Of a stretch of 36,922 nt of DNA, positions 1 through 8,262 are shown piece by piece. A program made the translations under genes and the position numbers. Numbering within the stretch: position 1 is the first letter of the stretch; the number at the start of each line of letters is the position of its first letter. Source of the stretch: Streptomyces sp. MS191 (lineage in GTDB: Bacteria > Actinomycetota > Actinomycetes > Streptomycetales > Streptomycetaceae). The notes beneath the pieces were generated by a model that had not been told where the DNA came from, searched no databases, and saw only the letters and a program-made list of their open reading frames with translations. The stretch is from positions 2,140,497-2,177,418 of the forward strand of contig NZ_RDBI01000040.1 in the NCBI RefSeq assembly GCF_008042125.1, given 5' to 3'.

Positions 1-177
1 GTGACCGGCTCGCCCCGCCTGGCCGGTGCGCCGGCCTGGATCGACTGCACGATCGCCACGGTCCACACCGGCGGCGACCACCTGATCGTGGTGGGCCGGG
101 TGGAGGCCCTCGACGGCACGGCCGAGGGCGACCCGCTCGTCTTCCACCGCGGCCGCTTCGGCCGCCTCGCACCCTGA
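1..177 (+). CDS. Flavin reductase family protein, 3' end (partial)
   Basis: The gene enters the window in frame and ends with TGA at 175-177, so only the last 58 residues are seen. They include the segments AWIDCTI, GGDHLIVVGRVEAL and PLVFHRGRFGRL, which match the C-terminal half of the HpaC-like flavin reductase fold (NAD(P)H:flavin oxidoreductase that supplies reduced FMN/FAD to monooxygenases). The HTIVVGRV-type histidine motif and the closing YRGRFGRL-like motif are the recognisable parts. The start, full length and partner monooxygenase lie outside the window. It converges with the MFS gene at 223, and a remnant repeat end separates the two. Confidence 0.8.
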   Translation: MTGSPRLAGAPAWIDCTIATVHTGGDHLIVVGRVEALDGTAEGDPLVFHRGRFGRLAP

Positions 178-225
178 GCCGCGCCCGGCGCCCTGGGGCA
201 GGCGGGACTTTCGCAACGCCCCCTA
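178..225. repeat. Solo remnant of the MITE-like element present at 36625-36803
   Basis: Read on the minus strand, 225 back to about 194 gives ctag, then gcgttgcgaaagtcccgcc and tgcccca. This is nearly identical to the left end of the element at 36625. Similarity decays but continues weakly (about 12 of 17 positions) toward 178. Only one end is present, so this is a decayed or truncated copy. The CTAG at its tip contains the stop codon of the neighbouring MFS gene (complement of 223-225). It lies between two convergent genes, where it could act as a hairpin-poor spacer or part of a terminator. Confidence 0.65.
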
Positions 226-1527
226 GACCGCCGGCCGCGGCCGGCGGCGGATCACCAGGGCCATCAGGGCGGCGGCCGCGCACAGGGCGCCCGAGGCGTA
301 CCAGACGACGTCGTACGAGCCGAAGACGTCCCGGGCCACGCCGCCCGCGAAGGCGACCACCGCCGCGCCCACCTGGTGGGAGGCGAGCACCCAGCCGAAG
401 ACGATCGCGCTGTCGTCGCCGTAGTGCTCGCGGCACAGGGCGATCGTCGGCGGGACCGTGGCCACCCAGTCCAGACCGTAGAAGACGATGAAGAAGATCA
501 TCGGCGGGTGGATGGAGGGGGCCAGCAGCATCGGCAGGAAGAGCAGGGACACGCCCCGCAGCGCGTAGTAGACCGCGAGCAGCCGCCGCGCCTCGAAGCG
601 GTCCGTGAACCAGCCCGAGGCGATCGTGCCGACCACGTCGAAGACACCGATCACGGCGAGGAGCGAGGCCGCCGCGGTGATGGGCATGCCGTGGTCGTGG
701 GCGGCGGGCACGAAGTGGGTCTGGACGAGGCCGTTGGTCGAGGCGCCGCAGATCGCGAAGGTGCCGGCGAGCAGCCAGAACGGGCCGGTGCGGGCCGCCT
801 TGATCAGAACGGTGACGGCCCGGCGCGCCGCCCCCGTCACCGGCGCGGGCTTCTCGGCGTACACGCCGCCGTAGGGGGCCTGGCCCACGTCCGCGGGGTG
901 GTCGCGCAGCAGGAGCCAGACGAAGGGGACGACCGCGAGGGCGGCGAGCGAGACGGTCACGGAGGCCGGGCGCCAGTCGTGTTCCTCGACCAGCCACGAG
1001 AGCAGCGGCAGGAAGATCAGCTGGCCCGAGGCGCTCGCGGCCGTGAGGATGCCGGTGACCAGGCCCCGGCGCTCGGTGAACCAGCGGTTGGTGACCGTCG
1101 CCGCGAACGCCAGCGCCATCGACCCGCTGCCGAGACCGACGAGCAGCCCCCAGTACAGGATGAGCTGCCAGCTCGACGTCATGAAGACGGTGAGGCCCGA
1201 ACCGGCGGCGATGACCGTGAGGGCCGTCGCGACGACCTTGCGGATGCCGAAGCGGTCCATCAGCGCCGCGGCGAAGGGCGCCGTCAGGCCGTACAGCGCG
1301 AGGTTGACCGAGACCGCGAGACCGATCGTGCCCCGGGACCAGCCGAACTCGCCGTTGAGCGGGTCGATGAGCAGGCCCGGGAGGGAGCGGAACGCGGCCG
1401 CGCCGATGATCGTGACGAAGGCGACCGCCGCGACGAACCAGGCGCGGTGGACACGGGGTCCGGGGGGCGAGGACGGCGCGGGAGCCTCGGCGGAAGTCTC
1501 GGTTGGCTGGGTCACGTCACACAGCAT
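223..1527 (-). CDS. MFS transporter, oxalate/formate antiporter (OFA) / monocarboxylate-porter type
   Basis: A 434-residue integral membrane protein with about 12 hydrophobic segments. The cytoplasmic N-terminal tail (about 30 residues) is rich in Pro, Ala and Glu. The first segment, FVAAVAFVTIIGAAAFRSLPGLLIDPL, is followed by FGWSRGTIGLAVSVNLALYGLTAPFAAALMDRFGIRKV, a typical OFA/MCT signature with the DRFGIRK loop between TM2 and TM3. VTNRWFTERRGLVTGILTAASASGQ is also typical of this family. The substrate is unknown, but family members move small monocarboxylates or oxalate. The start used is ATG at 1527; a GTG at 1515 (V-T-Q-P) is an alternative. Its stop codon lies inside the tip of a repeat remnant. 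It is co-directional with the MFS gene at 1637-2929. Confidence 0.85.
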   Translation of the reverse strand: MLCDVTQPTETSAEAPAPSSPPGPRVHRAWFVAAVAFVTIIGAAAFRSLPGLLIDPLNGEFGWSRGTIGLAVSVNLALYGLTAPFAAALMDRFGIRKVVATALTVIAAGSGLTVFMTSSWQLILYWGLLVGLGSGSMALAFAATVTNRWFTERRGLVTGILTAASASGQLIFLPLLSWLVEEHDWRPASVTVSLAALAVVPFVWLLLRDHPADVGQAPYGGVYAEKPAPVTGAARRAVTVLIKAARTGPFWLLAGTFAICGASTNGLVQTHFVPAAHDHGMPITAAASLLAVIGVFDVVGTIASGWFTDRFEARRLLAVYYALRGVSLLFLPMLLAPSIHPPMIFFIVFYGLDWVATVPPTIALCREHYGDDSAIVFGWVLASHQVGAAVVAFAGGVARDVFGSYDVVWYASGALCAAAALMALVIRRRPRPAV

Positions 1528-1552
1528 CGTGGGGTGCCGACGCCCGGGCCAC

Positions 1553-1587
1553 TGGCCCGACTGACAGCTTTCGCAAGAATCGGGCCA
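1553..1587. terminator. Hairpin between the two co-directional MFS genes
   Basis: An 8-bp perfect inverted repeat, tggcccga (1553-1560) and tcgggcca (1580-1587), has a 19-nt loop. It lies after the stop of the 1637-2929 gene and just upstream of the start at 1527. It could weaken read-through from the upstream MFS gene or be an operator. No U-tract is present, as is usual in Streptomyces. Confidence 0.35.
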
Positions 1588-1636
1588 CCTTCTCGGGCCG
1601 CGCCCCCTCCCCCCGCCGACCCCCGCGGGCGGGGCC

Positions 1637-2929
1637 TCACTGCACCCGCGGCAGGGTCCTGATCGGCCGCACCACCAGCAGCGCCACCACCACGAGGACC
1701 GCGATCCCCGCCCCGGTCAGCAGCACCGTCTCAGTGCCCACCGCCTCCGCCACCGGCCCGGCGAGCGTCCGGCCCGCCGCCATCATCAGCAGGGATCCGG
1801 CCACGTCGTAGGCGTGCATCCGGTTCAGCGCGTCCTGCGGCACGTGCGTCTGCACCGAGGTCGACCACATCACCAGCCAGAAGGCGAAGGCCGCGCCGCC
1901 GACGAACTGGCCGGCGCCGAGCAGCGCGACGGACGCCCCCGAGCCGAGCAGGACGAGGTTGACCGGCAGGCCGAGCAGGGCCACGGCGCCCGACGCCAGC
2001 GGCCGGCGCGGGCGCAGCCGCAGGGCGAGCAGACCGCCGGCCGCGCTGCCCGCGCCGTTGACCGCCATCAGGACGCCGTACGCGGCCGAGCCGTGGTCGC
2101 CGGTGACCAGGGTCGCGGTCAGCGGGACCATCGGGCCGGCGACCGTCAGGCCGTACACCGTCCAGATCGCGATGACCCCCCACAGCCAGCTCCGCGCCCG
2201 GAACTCCCGCCAGCCGACGGCCAGCTCGGCCCGCAGCGAGCCGCGGGCGGCCGTGTCGCCGGGGGCGGCGGGCAGACGCATGAGGGCGAGGCAGAGCGCG
2301 CTGACGGCGAAGGTCGCGCCGTTGGCGCCGAAGGCGGCCCCGGCGCCCAGGAGCGCGACGAGCAGACCGGCGACGGCCGGCCCCGCCATCGTCATCAGGG
2401 ACTCGGCGACCCGCAGGACGGCGTTGGCGCGCTGCACGTCGGGGGCGATGCGCGGGATCGTGGACGCGACCCCGGGCTGGAAGAGGGCGGCGCACACCCC
2501 GCTGACGGCGCTGAGCGCGTACACGGACCACAGCGGAGGGCCGCCCAGCGCGAAGGAGACCGCGAGGACGGCCGCGCCGGGAAGGCGCAGCACGTCCGCC
2601 GTGATCATCATGCGGCGGGCGGTGAAGCGGTCGGCGAGGACGCCGCCGAAGACCACGAACAGCGCGAAGGGGCCGATCCAGGCGCCCAGCGCGTAGCCGA
2701 CGGAGGAGCCGGAGTGACCGGCGCCGAGCAGACCGGCGGCGAGGGCGACCGGGACCATGCCCTCGCCGAAGACGGCGGCGGACCGGGCGACGAAGAACAG
2801 CCGGAAGTTCCGGCTCCAGAGCGTCGCGGGCGCGGCGGGGGCGAGGTCCGGTCCGAGGACCGCCTCGGCGGACACCGCGCCGGGAATGCCCGCGTCGGCC
2901 TCAGACTTGTACGTGTACTTGTCCGTCAC
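1637..2929 (-). CDS. MFS transporter (MFS_3 / EntS-like exporter)
   Basis: 430 residues when started at the GTG at 2927-2929 (protein V-T-D-K-Y-T-Y). A TTG at 2950 would add seven residues and run into a palindromic operator, so it is less likely. The body begins LWSRNFRLFFVARSAAVFGEGMVPVALAAGLL, typical of the MFS_3 group that includes enterobactin exporter EntS and many drug or siderophore exporters. The loop FGGVLADRFTARRMMI matches the conserved DRxxRR motif between TM2 and TM3, and FQPGVASTIPRIAPDVQRANAV is the family's central-loop signature. About 12 membrane segments are expected. It is divergent from the GlxA-type regulator gene at 2989, so that regulator may control it; the substrate is unknown. 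Confidence 0.85.
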   Translation of the reverse strand: MTDKYTYKSEADAGIPGAVSAEAVLGPDLAPAAPATLWSRNFRLFFVARSAAVFGEGMVPVALAAGLLGAGHSGSSVGYALGAWIGPFALFVVFGGVLADRFTARRMMITADVLRLPGAAVLAVSFALGGPPLWSVYALSAVSGVCAALFQPGVASTIPRIAPDVQRANAVLRVAESLMTMAGPAVAGLLVALLGAGAAFGANGATFAVSALCLALMRLPAAPGDTAARGSLRAELAVGWREFRARSWLWGVIAIWTVYGLTVAGPMVPLTATLVTGDHGSAAYGVLMAVNGAGSAAGGLLALRLRPRRPLASGAVALLGLPVNLVLLGSGASVALLGAGQFVGGAAFAFWLVMWSTSVQTHVPQDALNRMHAYDVAGSLLMMAAGRTLAGPVAEAVGTETVLLTGAGIAVLVVVALLVVRPIRTLPRVQ

Positions 2930-2949
2930 GGACCCGAGATGTATCAACA

Positions 2950-2965
2950 AATGGTCTGGACCACC
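2950..2965. promoter_or_regulatory. DasR-like (dre) palindrome between MFS exporter and GlxA-type regulator
   Basis: The sequence aatggtctggaccacc contains TGGTCTGGACCA (2952-2963). This is one base from the core TGGTCTAGACCA of the DasR-responsive element, and 13 of 16 positions fit ACTGGTCTAGACCACT. It sits in the 59-bp divergent intergenic region, where it could cover both promoters. Another GntR/HutC regulator or the neighbouring AraC-type protein could equally be the binder. Confidence 0.5.
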
Positions 2966-2988
2966 AAGGGGTTTTCGGAGGAACCACC

Positions 2989-3960
2989 GTGCCGCACCGC
3001 ATCGCCGTCCTGGCCCTGCCCGGCCTGCTCCCCTTCGAACTGGGCATTCCGCACCGGATCTTCGGGCGGGCGAAGGACTCCGGGGGCCGGCCCCTGTACG
3101 AGATCGTCACCTGCGCGCCGGTGGCCGGACCGGTCCGGACGGACGCGGACTTCGCCGTGAACGTCGAGCACGGGCCGGAGGCGCTGGCGACGGCGGACAC
3201 GGTCGTCGTCCCGGCCTCGTACGAGCTCGGCCCGGTCTACGAGGAGGGCCGCCTGACGCCGGAGCTCGCGGCCGCCCTCGCGCACATCAGGCCCGGGACG
3301 CGACTGGTGTCCATCTGCACCGGCGGCTACGTGCTGGCCGCCGCCGGCTGGCTCGACGGGCGTCCGGCCACCACCCACTGGTCCTCGGCCGAGCACTTCC
3401 AGCGGCTGTTCCCGAGCGTGCGGGTGGACGCGGACGTGCTCTTCGTCGACGACGGGGACGTGCTCACCTCCGCCGGCGTGGCGGCCGGCATCGACCTCTG
3501 CCTGCACATCGTGCGGCGGGACCACGGCACCGCCGTCGCCAACGAGGTGGCGCGCCGGACGGTCGTCCCGCCGCACCGGGACGGCGGCCAGGCCCAGTAC
3601 ATCGAGCGCCCGCTCCCGGACCCGGGCGCGGCGACCACGACGGCCGCCCGCGCCTGGGCGCTGGCCCATCTGCACGAGCCCCTCCAACTGCGCGACCTCG
3701 CCGTGCGGGAGTCGATGAGCGTACGGACGTTCACCCGCCGCTTCCGCGAGGAGGTCGGGGTCAGCCCCGGCCAGTGGCTGACCCGGCAGCGGATCGAACG
3801 CGCCCGCCACCTCCTGGAGTCGACGGACCTCCCGGTCGACAAGATCGCCCGCGACGCCGGCTTCGGCACGCCCCAGTCCCTGCGGACGCACCTGCAGACG
3901 GCGATCGGCGTGACGCCGACGGCCTACCGCCGCACCTTCCGCGCGGGCGCCACGGACTGA
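2989..3960 (+). CDS. GlxA family transcriptional regulator (DJ-1/PfpI domain plus AraC HTH)
   Basis: 323 residues. The start is the GTG at 2989, preceded by CGGAGGAA with good spacing. Residues 1-180 form a class-I glutamine-amidotransferase/DJ-1-like domain; the nucleophile-elbow-like segment VSICTGGYVLA places Cys at about residue 110, followed by TTHWSSAEHF. Residues about 215-320 form the AraC/XylS double helix-turn-helix, with SVRTFTRRFREEVGVSPGQWL and DLPVDKIARDAGFGTPQSLRTHL. Such proteins are soluble activators sensing small metabolites, and the DJ-1 domain is usually not enzymatic. It is transcribed away from the MFS exporter at 1637-2929, which is a plausible target. Its 3' end overlaps the convergent MFS gene at 3924 by 37 bp. 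Confidence 0.9.
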   Translation: MPHRIAVLALPGLLPFELGIPHRIFGRAKDSGGRPLYEIVTCAPVAGPVRTDADFAVNVEHGPEALATADTVVVPASYELGPVYEEGRLTPELAAALAHIRPGTRLVSICTGGYVLAAAGWLDGRPATTHWSSAEHFQRLFPSVRVDADVLFVDDGDVLTSAGVAAGIDLCLHIVRRDHGTAVANEVARRTVVPPHRDGGQAQYIERPLPDPGAATTTAARAWALAHLHEPLQLRDLAVRESMSVRTFTRRFREEVGVSPGQWLTRQRIERARHLLESTDLPVDKIARDAGFGTPQSLRTHLQTAIGVTPTAYRRTFRAGATD

Positions 3961-5132
3961 GCCGCGGGGGCGGCCTCCACCATCCGCCGCTCCCCCAGAG
4001 CACCGGCCGCCGTCAGCAGCAGCGTCAGGCCGACACCCCAGAGGATCGCGGTCGAGGGCGCCACCACCCGCAGCAGGCCGCCCGCCAGGGAGCCGCTCGC
4101 CGCGTACCCGGCTCCCACGGCGGCGTACATGACCGAGTAGCCGGCCGCCAGTGCGCTCGGGGGGAGGATCCGGCGCAGGGCCAGGTTCCGGGTCAGCATC
4201 GCCGGCGCCTGGAGCAGACCGGCCAGCACCAGGGCGACGGCGACGGCGGCCGCCCAGGGCAGCAGGGCCACCAGGACGACGCCGCCCGTGACGCCGAGGA
4301 TGAGGACGAGGCTCTGGGCCGTGAGCCGGCCGGGCCAGTCGCCGCGGAGCCCGTACAGGAACGCCCCCAGCGCCGAGCCGGCCGCGAAGCCGGCGAGCAG
4401 CGGTCCGGCCCAGCCGATACCGATCCCGCGCTGCTCCAGCAGGGCGGGCAGGACGAGTTCCGCCAGGGCCAGCAGCGTCAGGCTCGCCGCGCCGGTCACG
4501 TACACGGGCCAGGCACGCGCCAGGAGCCGTCGCACCGCCTCGCCGCCGGCGCCGCCCTCGGCCTTCCAGCCGACGGGGAGCAGCCGGAGCCCGGCCACCG
4601 CCAGCGCCATCGATCCGCCCTGGAGCAGCAGCGGCACGGCCGGGTCGACTCCCAGCGCGAAGCCCGTCGTGAGGGCGGGCGCACCGGCCCAGATCCCGAA
4701 GGTCAGCACCGACTCCATGCTCATCGCCTGGGTGACGGCGTGCTCCGGGACCAGCGAGGTGAGCAGCGCGCGCAGCCCGCCGGGCACGGCCGCCGGTCCG
4801 GCTCCTGCGGCGAAAGCGAGCCCGCCGAGGACGGCGGGGTGCGCACCGTCGAGGAGTCCGAGACCGGCGAAGCCGAGCGCGCCGACCGCGAGTCCGGACG
4901 CCAGCTGCGGCCGGGCCCGTTCGGCGTTCATCCGGATGCCGAGGACGGGCGCGGCGATGATCTCGCCGAGGACGTACACGGCGGCGAGGACGGCGCCGAG
5001 CGTGTACCCGCCGGGCCGCTCGCGGACCAGGAGGACCAGCGCGAGCGGCGCCATCGCCACCGGCATCCGTCCGGCCACGGTGACGGCGGACCAGGCGAGG
5101 ACGGGCCGGGTGGCGAGCGCTCGGTACGGCAT
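3924..5132 (-). CDS. MFS transporter
   Basis: 402 residues, ATG at 5132. The protein is almost entirely hydrophobic with 10-12 predicted membrane segments. It begins MPYRALATRPVLAWSAVTVAGRMPVAMAPLALVLLV, as in proteins of the small bacterial drug-efflux MFS groups, with the cytosolic loop GIRMNAERARPQL. No hallmark fixes a substrate. Its final codons overlap the 3' end of the GlxA-type regulator gene on the other strand. About 60 bp of gene-free DNA separates its start from the stop of the alcohol dehydrogenase at 5194, so the two could be co-transcribed, but function gives no reason to link them. Confidence 0.8.
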   Translation of the reverse strand: MPYRALATRPVLAWSAVTVAGRMPVAMAPLALVLLVRERPGGYTLGAVLAAVYVLGEIIAAPVLGIRMNAERARPQLASGLAVGALGFAGLGLLDGAHPAVLGGLAFAAGAGPAAVPGGLRALLTSLVPEHAVTQAMSMESVLTFGIWAGAPALTTGFALGVDPAVPLLLQGGSMALAVAGLRLLPVGWKAEGGAGGEAVRRLLARAWPVYVTGAASLTLLALAELVLPALLEQRGIGIGWAGPLLAGFAAGSALGAFLYGLRGDWPGRLTAQSLVLILGVTGGVVLVALLPWAAAVAVALVLAGLLQAPAMLTRNLALRRILPPSALAAGYSVMYAAVGAGYAASGSLAGGLLRVVAPSTAILWGVGLTLLLTAAGALGERRMVEAAPAAQSVAPARKVRR

Positions 5133-5193
5133 GGCTCCGAACGTAGCGACCCGCCGCCCGCCGCCGTCGGGATTTTTCCCCCGGGAAGGCCGC

Positions 5194-6243
5194 TCAGAAG
5201 GTGAGCACCCCGCGGGCCACCTTCCCCCGCGCCGCGTCCTCGGCCGCTCTCTCGAAGTCCTCCACGGGATAGGTCTCGGTGACGAGCTCGTCGAGGAGGA
5301 GGCTGCCCCGTCGGTAGAGCTCGGCGTAGAGCGCGAGGTCCTTCTGCGGACGGGAGGAGCCGTAGCGGCAGCCCAGGATCGACTTGTCCAGGAACATCGC
5401 GGCGGGCAGGAAGCTCGCCTCGGCGGCCGGGGCCGTCATCCCCAGGAGCACCGCCTGGCCGTGCCGGTCGAGCAGGTCGACGGCGGCGCGCACCAGGCCG
5501 ACGTGGCCCACGCACTCGAAGACGTGGTCGGCGCCGGTGGGCAGCACCTCCCGCACGCCGTCCGCCGAGTCCAGGAAGTGCGTGGCGCCGAAACGGCGGG
5601 CGGTCTCCTCCTTCGCCGGGTTGGTGTCGACGGCGACGATCGGGTGGGCTCCGGAGATCCGGGCACCCTGGAGCACGTTGAGGCCGATGCCGCCGGTGCC
5701 GATGACGACCACGCTCTCACCCCGTGCCACGCGGGCCCGGTTGAGCACGGCCCCCACCCCGGTGAGGACGCCGCAGCCCATGAGGGCGGCGGAGGTGAGC
5801 GGGATGTCGGAGGGGATCCGCACGGCCTGGACGGCCTTGACGACGGTCCGCTCGGCGAAGGAGGAGTTCGACGCGAACTGGAACAGGGGCTGACCGCCGC
5901 GGGAGAAGGGCTGTCCGGGCCTGCCGATCGCCTTCCGGCACATCGTGGGACGGCCCCGGTCGCAGTCGGCGCAGGTACCGCAGTTGGCGAGCGTGGACAG
6001 GGCCACGTGGTCACCGGGCCCGACATGGGTGACGCCCGGACCGACGGCCTCCACGATCCCGGCGCCCTCGTGTCCGAGGACGACGGGCGCGGGGAACGGG
6101 ATCGTCCCGTCGACCACCGACAGGTCGCTGTGGCACAACCCGGCGGCGGCGACCGCGACGAGGACCTCCCCGGGTCCGGGGTCCCGCACCTCCAGGTCGT
6201 CGACGACCCGGACCTGCTTCCCGTCGAAGACGACGCCTCTCAT
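5194..6243 (-). CDS. Zinc-dependent medium-chain alcohol dehydrogenase
   Basis: 349 residues. The catalytic zinc ligands fit Cys37 (GLCHSD), His58 and Glu59 (LGHEGAG). The structural zinc ligands Cys88, Cys91, Cys94 and Cys102 lie in the segment starting NCGTC. A Rossmann motif, VVVIGTGGIGLNVLQGA, lies near residues 175-190, followed by AVDTNPAKEETARRFGATHFLD, whose aspartate suggests NAD+ preference. The sequence resembles class III-like and mycothiol-linked ADHs of actinobacteria. The ATG at 6241-6243 overlaps the SDR stop as ATGA, so the two are translationally coupled. The enzyme probably oxidises an alcohol made or freed in the catabolic island spanning 5194-14200. Confidence 0.9.
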   Translation of the reverse strand: MRGVVFDGKQVRVVDDLEVRDPGPGEVLVAVAAAGLCHSDLSVVDGTIPFPAPVVLGHEGAGIVEAVGPGVTHVGPGDHVALSTLANCGTCADCDRGRPTMCRKAIGRPGQPFSRGGQPLFQFASNSSFAERTVVKAVQAVRIPSDIPLTSAALMGCGVLTGVGAVLNRARVARGESVVVIGTGGIGLNVLQGARISGAHPIVAVDTNPAKEETARRFGATHFLDSADGVREVLPTGADHVFECVGHVGLVRAAVDLLDRHGQAVLLGMTAPAAEASFLPAAMFLDKSILGCRYGSSRPQKDLALYAELYRRGSLLLDELVTETYPVEDFERAAEDAARGKVARGVLTF

Positions 6244-7172
6244 GACCGCTCCTCGTCCGCGACGTTGGGGCGGGAGCCGGCCGCCGCGGCGCGGGCCATC
6301 TCCTCCAGCCGGGCCAGCAGCGGCATGGGGTCGGTGCCGACCGTGCCGGGCAGGAAGTCCGCGATCCGTTCCGGCGTCCACGCGCCGCCCTCGGCGTACC
6401 CGGCCCGCAGCTCGCGGGGCTGCGCCCAGACCGCGATCTTGGGTCCGGCGATCGTGTAGACCTGGCCGGTGATCCCCTCCGCCCGGGCCCGCTCGGAGAG
6501 GAGGTAGACCACGAGCGCCGCCACGTCCTCCGGCTCGCCGATCTCCTTCAGCTCCATGGGGACGTTGGCCGACATCCGGGTGCGGGCCACGGGCGCGACC
6601 GCGTTCGCCGTCACGCCGTACTTGTGGAGCCCCAGCGCCGCGCTGCGCACCAGCGAGATGATCCCGCCCTTGGCGGCGGCGTAGTTGGCCTGCGCCACCG
6701 ATCCCTGGTGGTTGCCGCTGGTGAAGCCGATCAGGGTCCCACCGCCCTGCTTGCGCATCACCGCCGAGGCGGCCCGGAAGACGGTGAAGGTGCCCTTCAG
6801 GTGGGTCGCGACGACCGGATCCCACTCCTCCTCGGACATGTTGAACAGCATCCGCTCGCGCAGGATGCCGGCCACGCACACCACTCCGTCCACGCGCCCG
6901 TACTCCGCGAGCGCCACGTCCACGATCCGCGCGCCGCCCTCCATCGTCGAGATGTCGTCGGCCACCGCGACCGCGGATCCGCCCGCCGCCTCGATCTCCT
7001 TCACGACGGCGAGCGCGACCTCGGAGGTCGGCTCCCCGCCCTCGACGGAGACGCCGTAGTCGTTGACGACGACTTTCGCGCCCTCCGCCGCGCACGCCAG
7101 GGCGACCGCTCGGCCGATCCCCCTCCCCGCGCCCGTCACGGCGATGACCTTGCCAGCCAAGAAGTTCCCCAC
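6240..7172 (-). CDS. SDR family oxidoreductase (MFE-2/17-beta-HSD4-like)
   Basis: 310 residues, GTG start at 7172 preceded by GGAAGGGG. The cofactor motif TGAGRGIG is at residues 13-20 and VVVNDYG follows at 34-40. This NDYG pattern is characteristic of the (3R)-hydroxyacyl-CoA dehydrogenase/MFE-2-like branch. The catalytic residues fit Ser152 (FTSGNHQGS), Tyr164 and Lys168 (NYAAAKGG). A C-terminal extension after residue 250 (WAQPRELRAGYAEGGAWTPERIADF) is also found in that branch. A likely role is oxidation of a 3-hydroxyacyl-CoA or cyclic alcohol during beta-oxidation-like breakdown. It is the first gene of a two-gene operon with the ADH and is divergent from the cyclase gene at 7271, with two operator-like palindromes between. 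Confidence 0.9.
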   Translation of the reverse strand: MGNFLAGKVIAVTGAGRGIGRAVALACAAEGAKVVVNDYGVSVEGGEPTSEVALAVVKEIEAAGGSAVAVADDISTMEGGARIVDVALAEYGRVDGVVCVAGILRERMLFNMSEEEWDPVVATHLKGTFTVFRAASAVMRKQGGGTLIGFTSGNHQGSVAQANYAAAKGGIISLVRSAALGLHKYGVTANAVAPVARTRMSANVPMELKEIGEPEDVAALVVYLLSERARAEGITGQVYTIAGPKIAVWAQPRELRAGYAEGGAWTPERIADFLPGTVGTDPMPLLARLEEMARAAAAGSRPNVADEERS

Positions 7173-7193
7173 GCCCGGCCCCTTCCCGCGGTT

Positions 7194-7240
7194 TCTGACG
7201 GTCCGTTAGATTCGTCAACAGGATTCTACGACCCGTCAGA
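7194..7240. promoter_or_regulatory. Pair of TetR-type operator palindromes (island operator, sites 1 and 2)
   Basis: Site 1 (7194-7210) is TCTGACGGTCCGTTAGA, a 17-bp palindrome with 7 of 8 half-site positions matching. Site 2 (7224-7240) has a perfect right half CCGTCAGA and a degenerate left half. Their centres are 30 bp apart. They lie in the 98-bp region between the SDR start (7172) and the cyclase start (7271). The same motif recurs at 12536-12552 and 12615-12631 in the island's second divergent region, which supports a shared repressor. No regulator gene for it is in this window. Confidence 0.75.
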
Positions 7241-7270
7241 TACCGGAGAACAAGACCCCTGGAGGCCCCG

Positions 7271-8209
7271 ATGTCAGCTCCCCCGGCTCTCCCCGCCGCG
7301 TTCCACGACATCGCCAAGCGCGTCAACAACTGGGGCCGTTGGGGCCGGGACGACGAGATCGGGACGCTGAACCTGATCACCGACGAGGTGGTGCGCGAGG
7401 CCGTCGCGACCGTCCGCTCGGGACAGCGCGTCCCGCTCGCGCTCGACCTCGAGCAGGACGGCGTGCAGACCGGGATGATCCCCGGCCGGGTCAACCCGCT
7501 GCACGTCATGGTCCAGGTCAACCAGGAGCTCTTCGGCCCGGGAACGGTCGCCACCAGCGACGACGCCGTGACCTTCGGCCTCCAGGCGGCGACGCACTGG
7601 GACGCGCTCACGCACGTCTCGCACTCGGGGAAGATCTACAACGGCCGGCCCGCCGCCTCCATCACCCCGCACGGGCGCTCCGAGTTCAGCGGCATCCACA
7701 CCGCGCGCCACATCGTCGGTCGCGGCGTGCTGCTGGACGTCGCCGCGGCCAAGGGGCTCGACCGGCTGCCGGGCGACCACGCCGTGACCCCCGAGGACCT
7801 GGACGAGGCGGCGGAGTTCGGCCGGGTGACGGTCCGGGCCGGGGACATCGTGCTCGTACGGACCGGGCAGATGCGGCAGTACCTGGCCGGGGACAAGCAC
7901 GGGTACGCCTTCCCGTCCCCCGGGCTGTCCGTGCGGACGCCCGAGTGGTTCCACGCCCGGGACGTCGCCGCCGTCGCGAACGACACGCTCACCTTCGAGA
8001 TCTTCCCGCCGGAGATCGAGGACCTGTGGCTGCCCGTGCACGCGCTGGACCTCGTCGAGATGGGCATGCTCCAGGGCCAGAACTGGAATCTGGAAAGTCT
8101 GTCCACAGCCTGTGCACAGAGCGGGCGGTACGCCTTCCTGCTCTCCGCGATGCCGGAACCCTTCGTCGGCGGCACGGGCACGCCGGTGGCGCCGGTCGCG
8201 ATCCTCTAG
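7271..8209 (+). CDS. Cyclase family protein (kynurenine-formamidase-like metal hydrolase)
   Basis: 312 residues, ATG start at 7271 preceded by CTGGAGG. The metal-binding motif HWDALTHV (His109, Asp111, His115) is the hallmark of the cyclase/KynB-like family (PF04199), whose members hydrolyse amides, esters or lactones with a divalent metal. Further family features are the N-terminal WGRWGRDDEIGTLNLIT, RHIVGRGVLLDVA and IEDLWLPVHALDLVEMGM. The WG...DDEIGTLN N-terminus is typical of the long members found near catabolic genes in actinobacteria. It is divergent from SDR-ADH and shares their operator. A role in opening a ring or releasing an acyl group in the same pathway is inferred. Confidence 0.88.
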   Translation: MSAPPALPAAFHDIAKRVNNWGRWGRDDEIGTLNLITDEVVREAVATVRSGQRVPLALDLEQDGVQTGMIPGRVNPLHVMVQVNQELFGPGTVATSDDAVTFGLQAATHWDALTHVSHSGKIYNGRPAASITPHGRSEFSGIHTARHIVGRGVLLDVAAAKGLDRLPGDHAVTPEDLDEAAEFGRVTVRAGDIVLVRTGQMRQYLAGDKHGYAFPSPGLSVRTPEWFHARDVAAVANDTLTFEIFPPEIEDLWLPVHALDLVEMGMLQGQNWNLESLSTACAQSGRYAFLLSAMPEPFVGGTGTPVAPVAIL

Positions 8210-8262
8210 GTCCTGGCGGGGCCGCCGGCACGCAGGGGCGCGACCGGGAACAGAGGGACTCA

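Noticed and set aside
1566..1577. ctttcgcaag as another copy of the MITE terminus
   Set aside because: Only about nine bases match (ctttcgcaa) and the flanks do not; chance similarity is sufficient.
376..1662. 428-codon plus-strand frame opposite the first MFS gene
   Set aside because: Arg/Gly/Asp/His-rich translation with no domain; a mirror frame of a high-GC membrane-protein gene. Many similar long antisense frames (for example 1814-3160, 2757-5204, 5194-7611, 11409-12563, 15316-16900) were dropped for the same reason.
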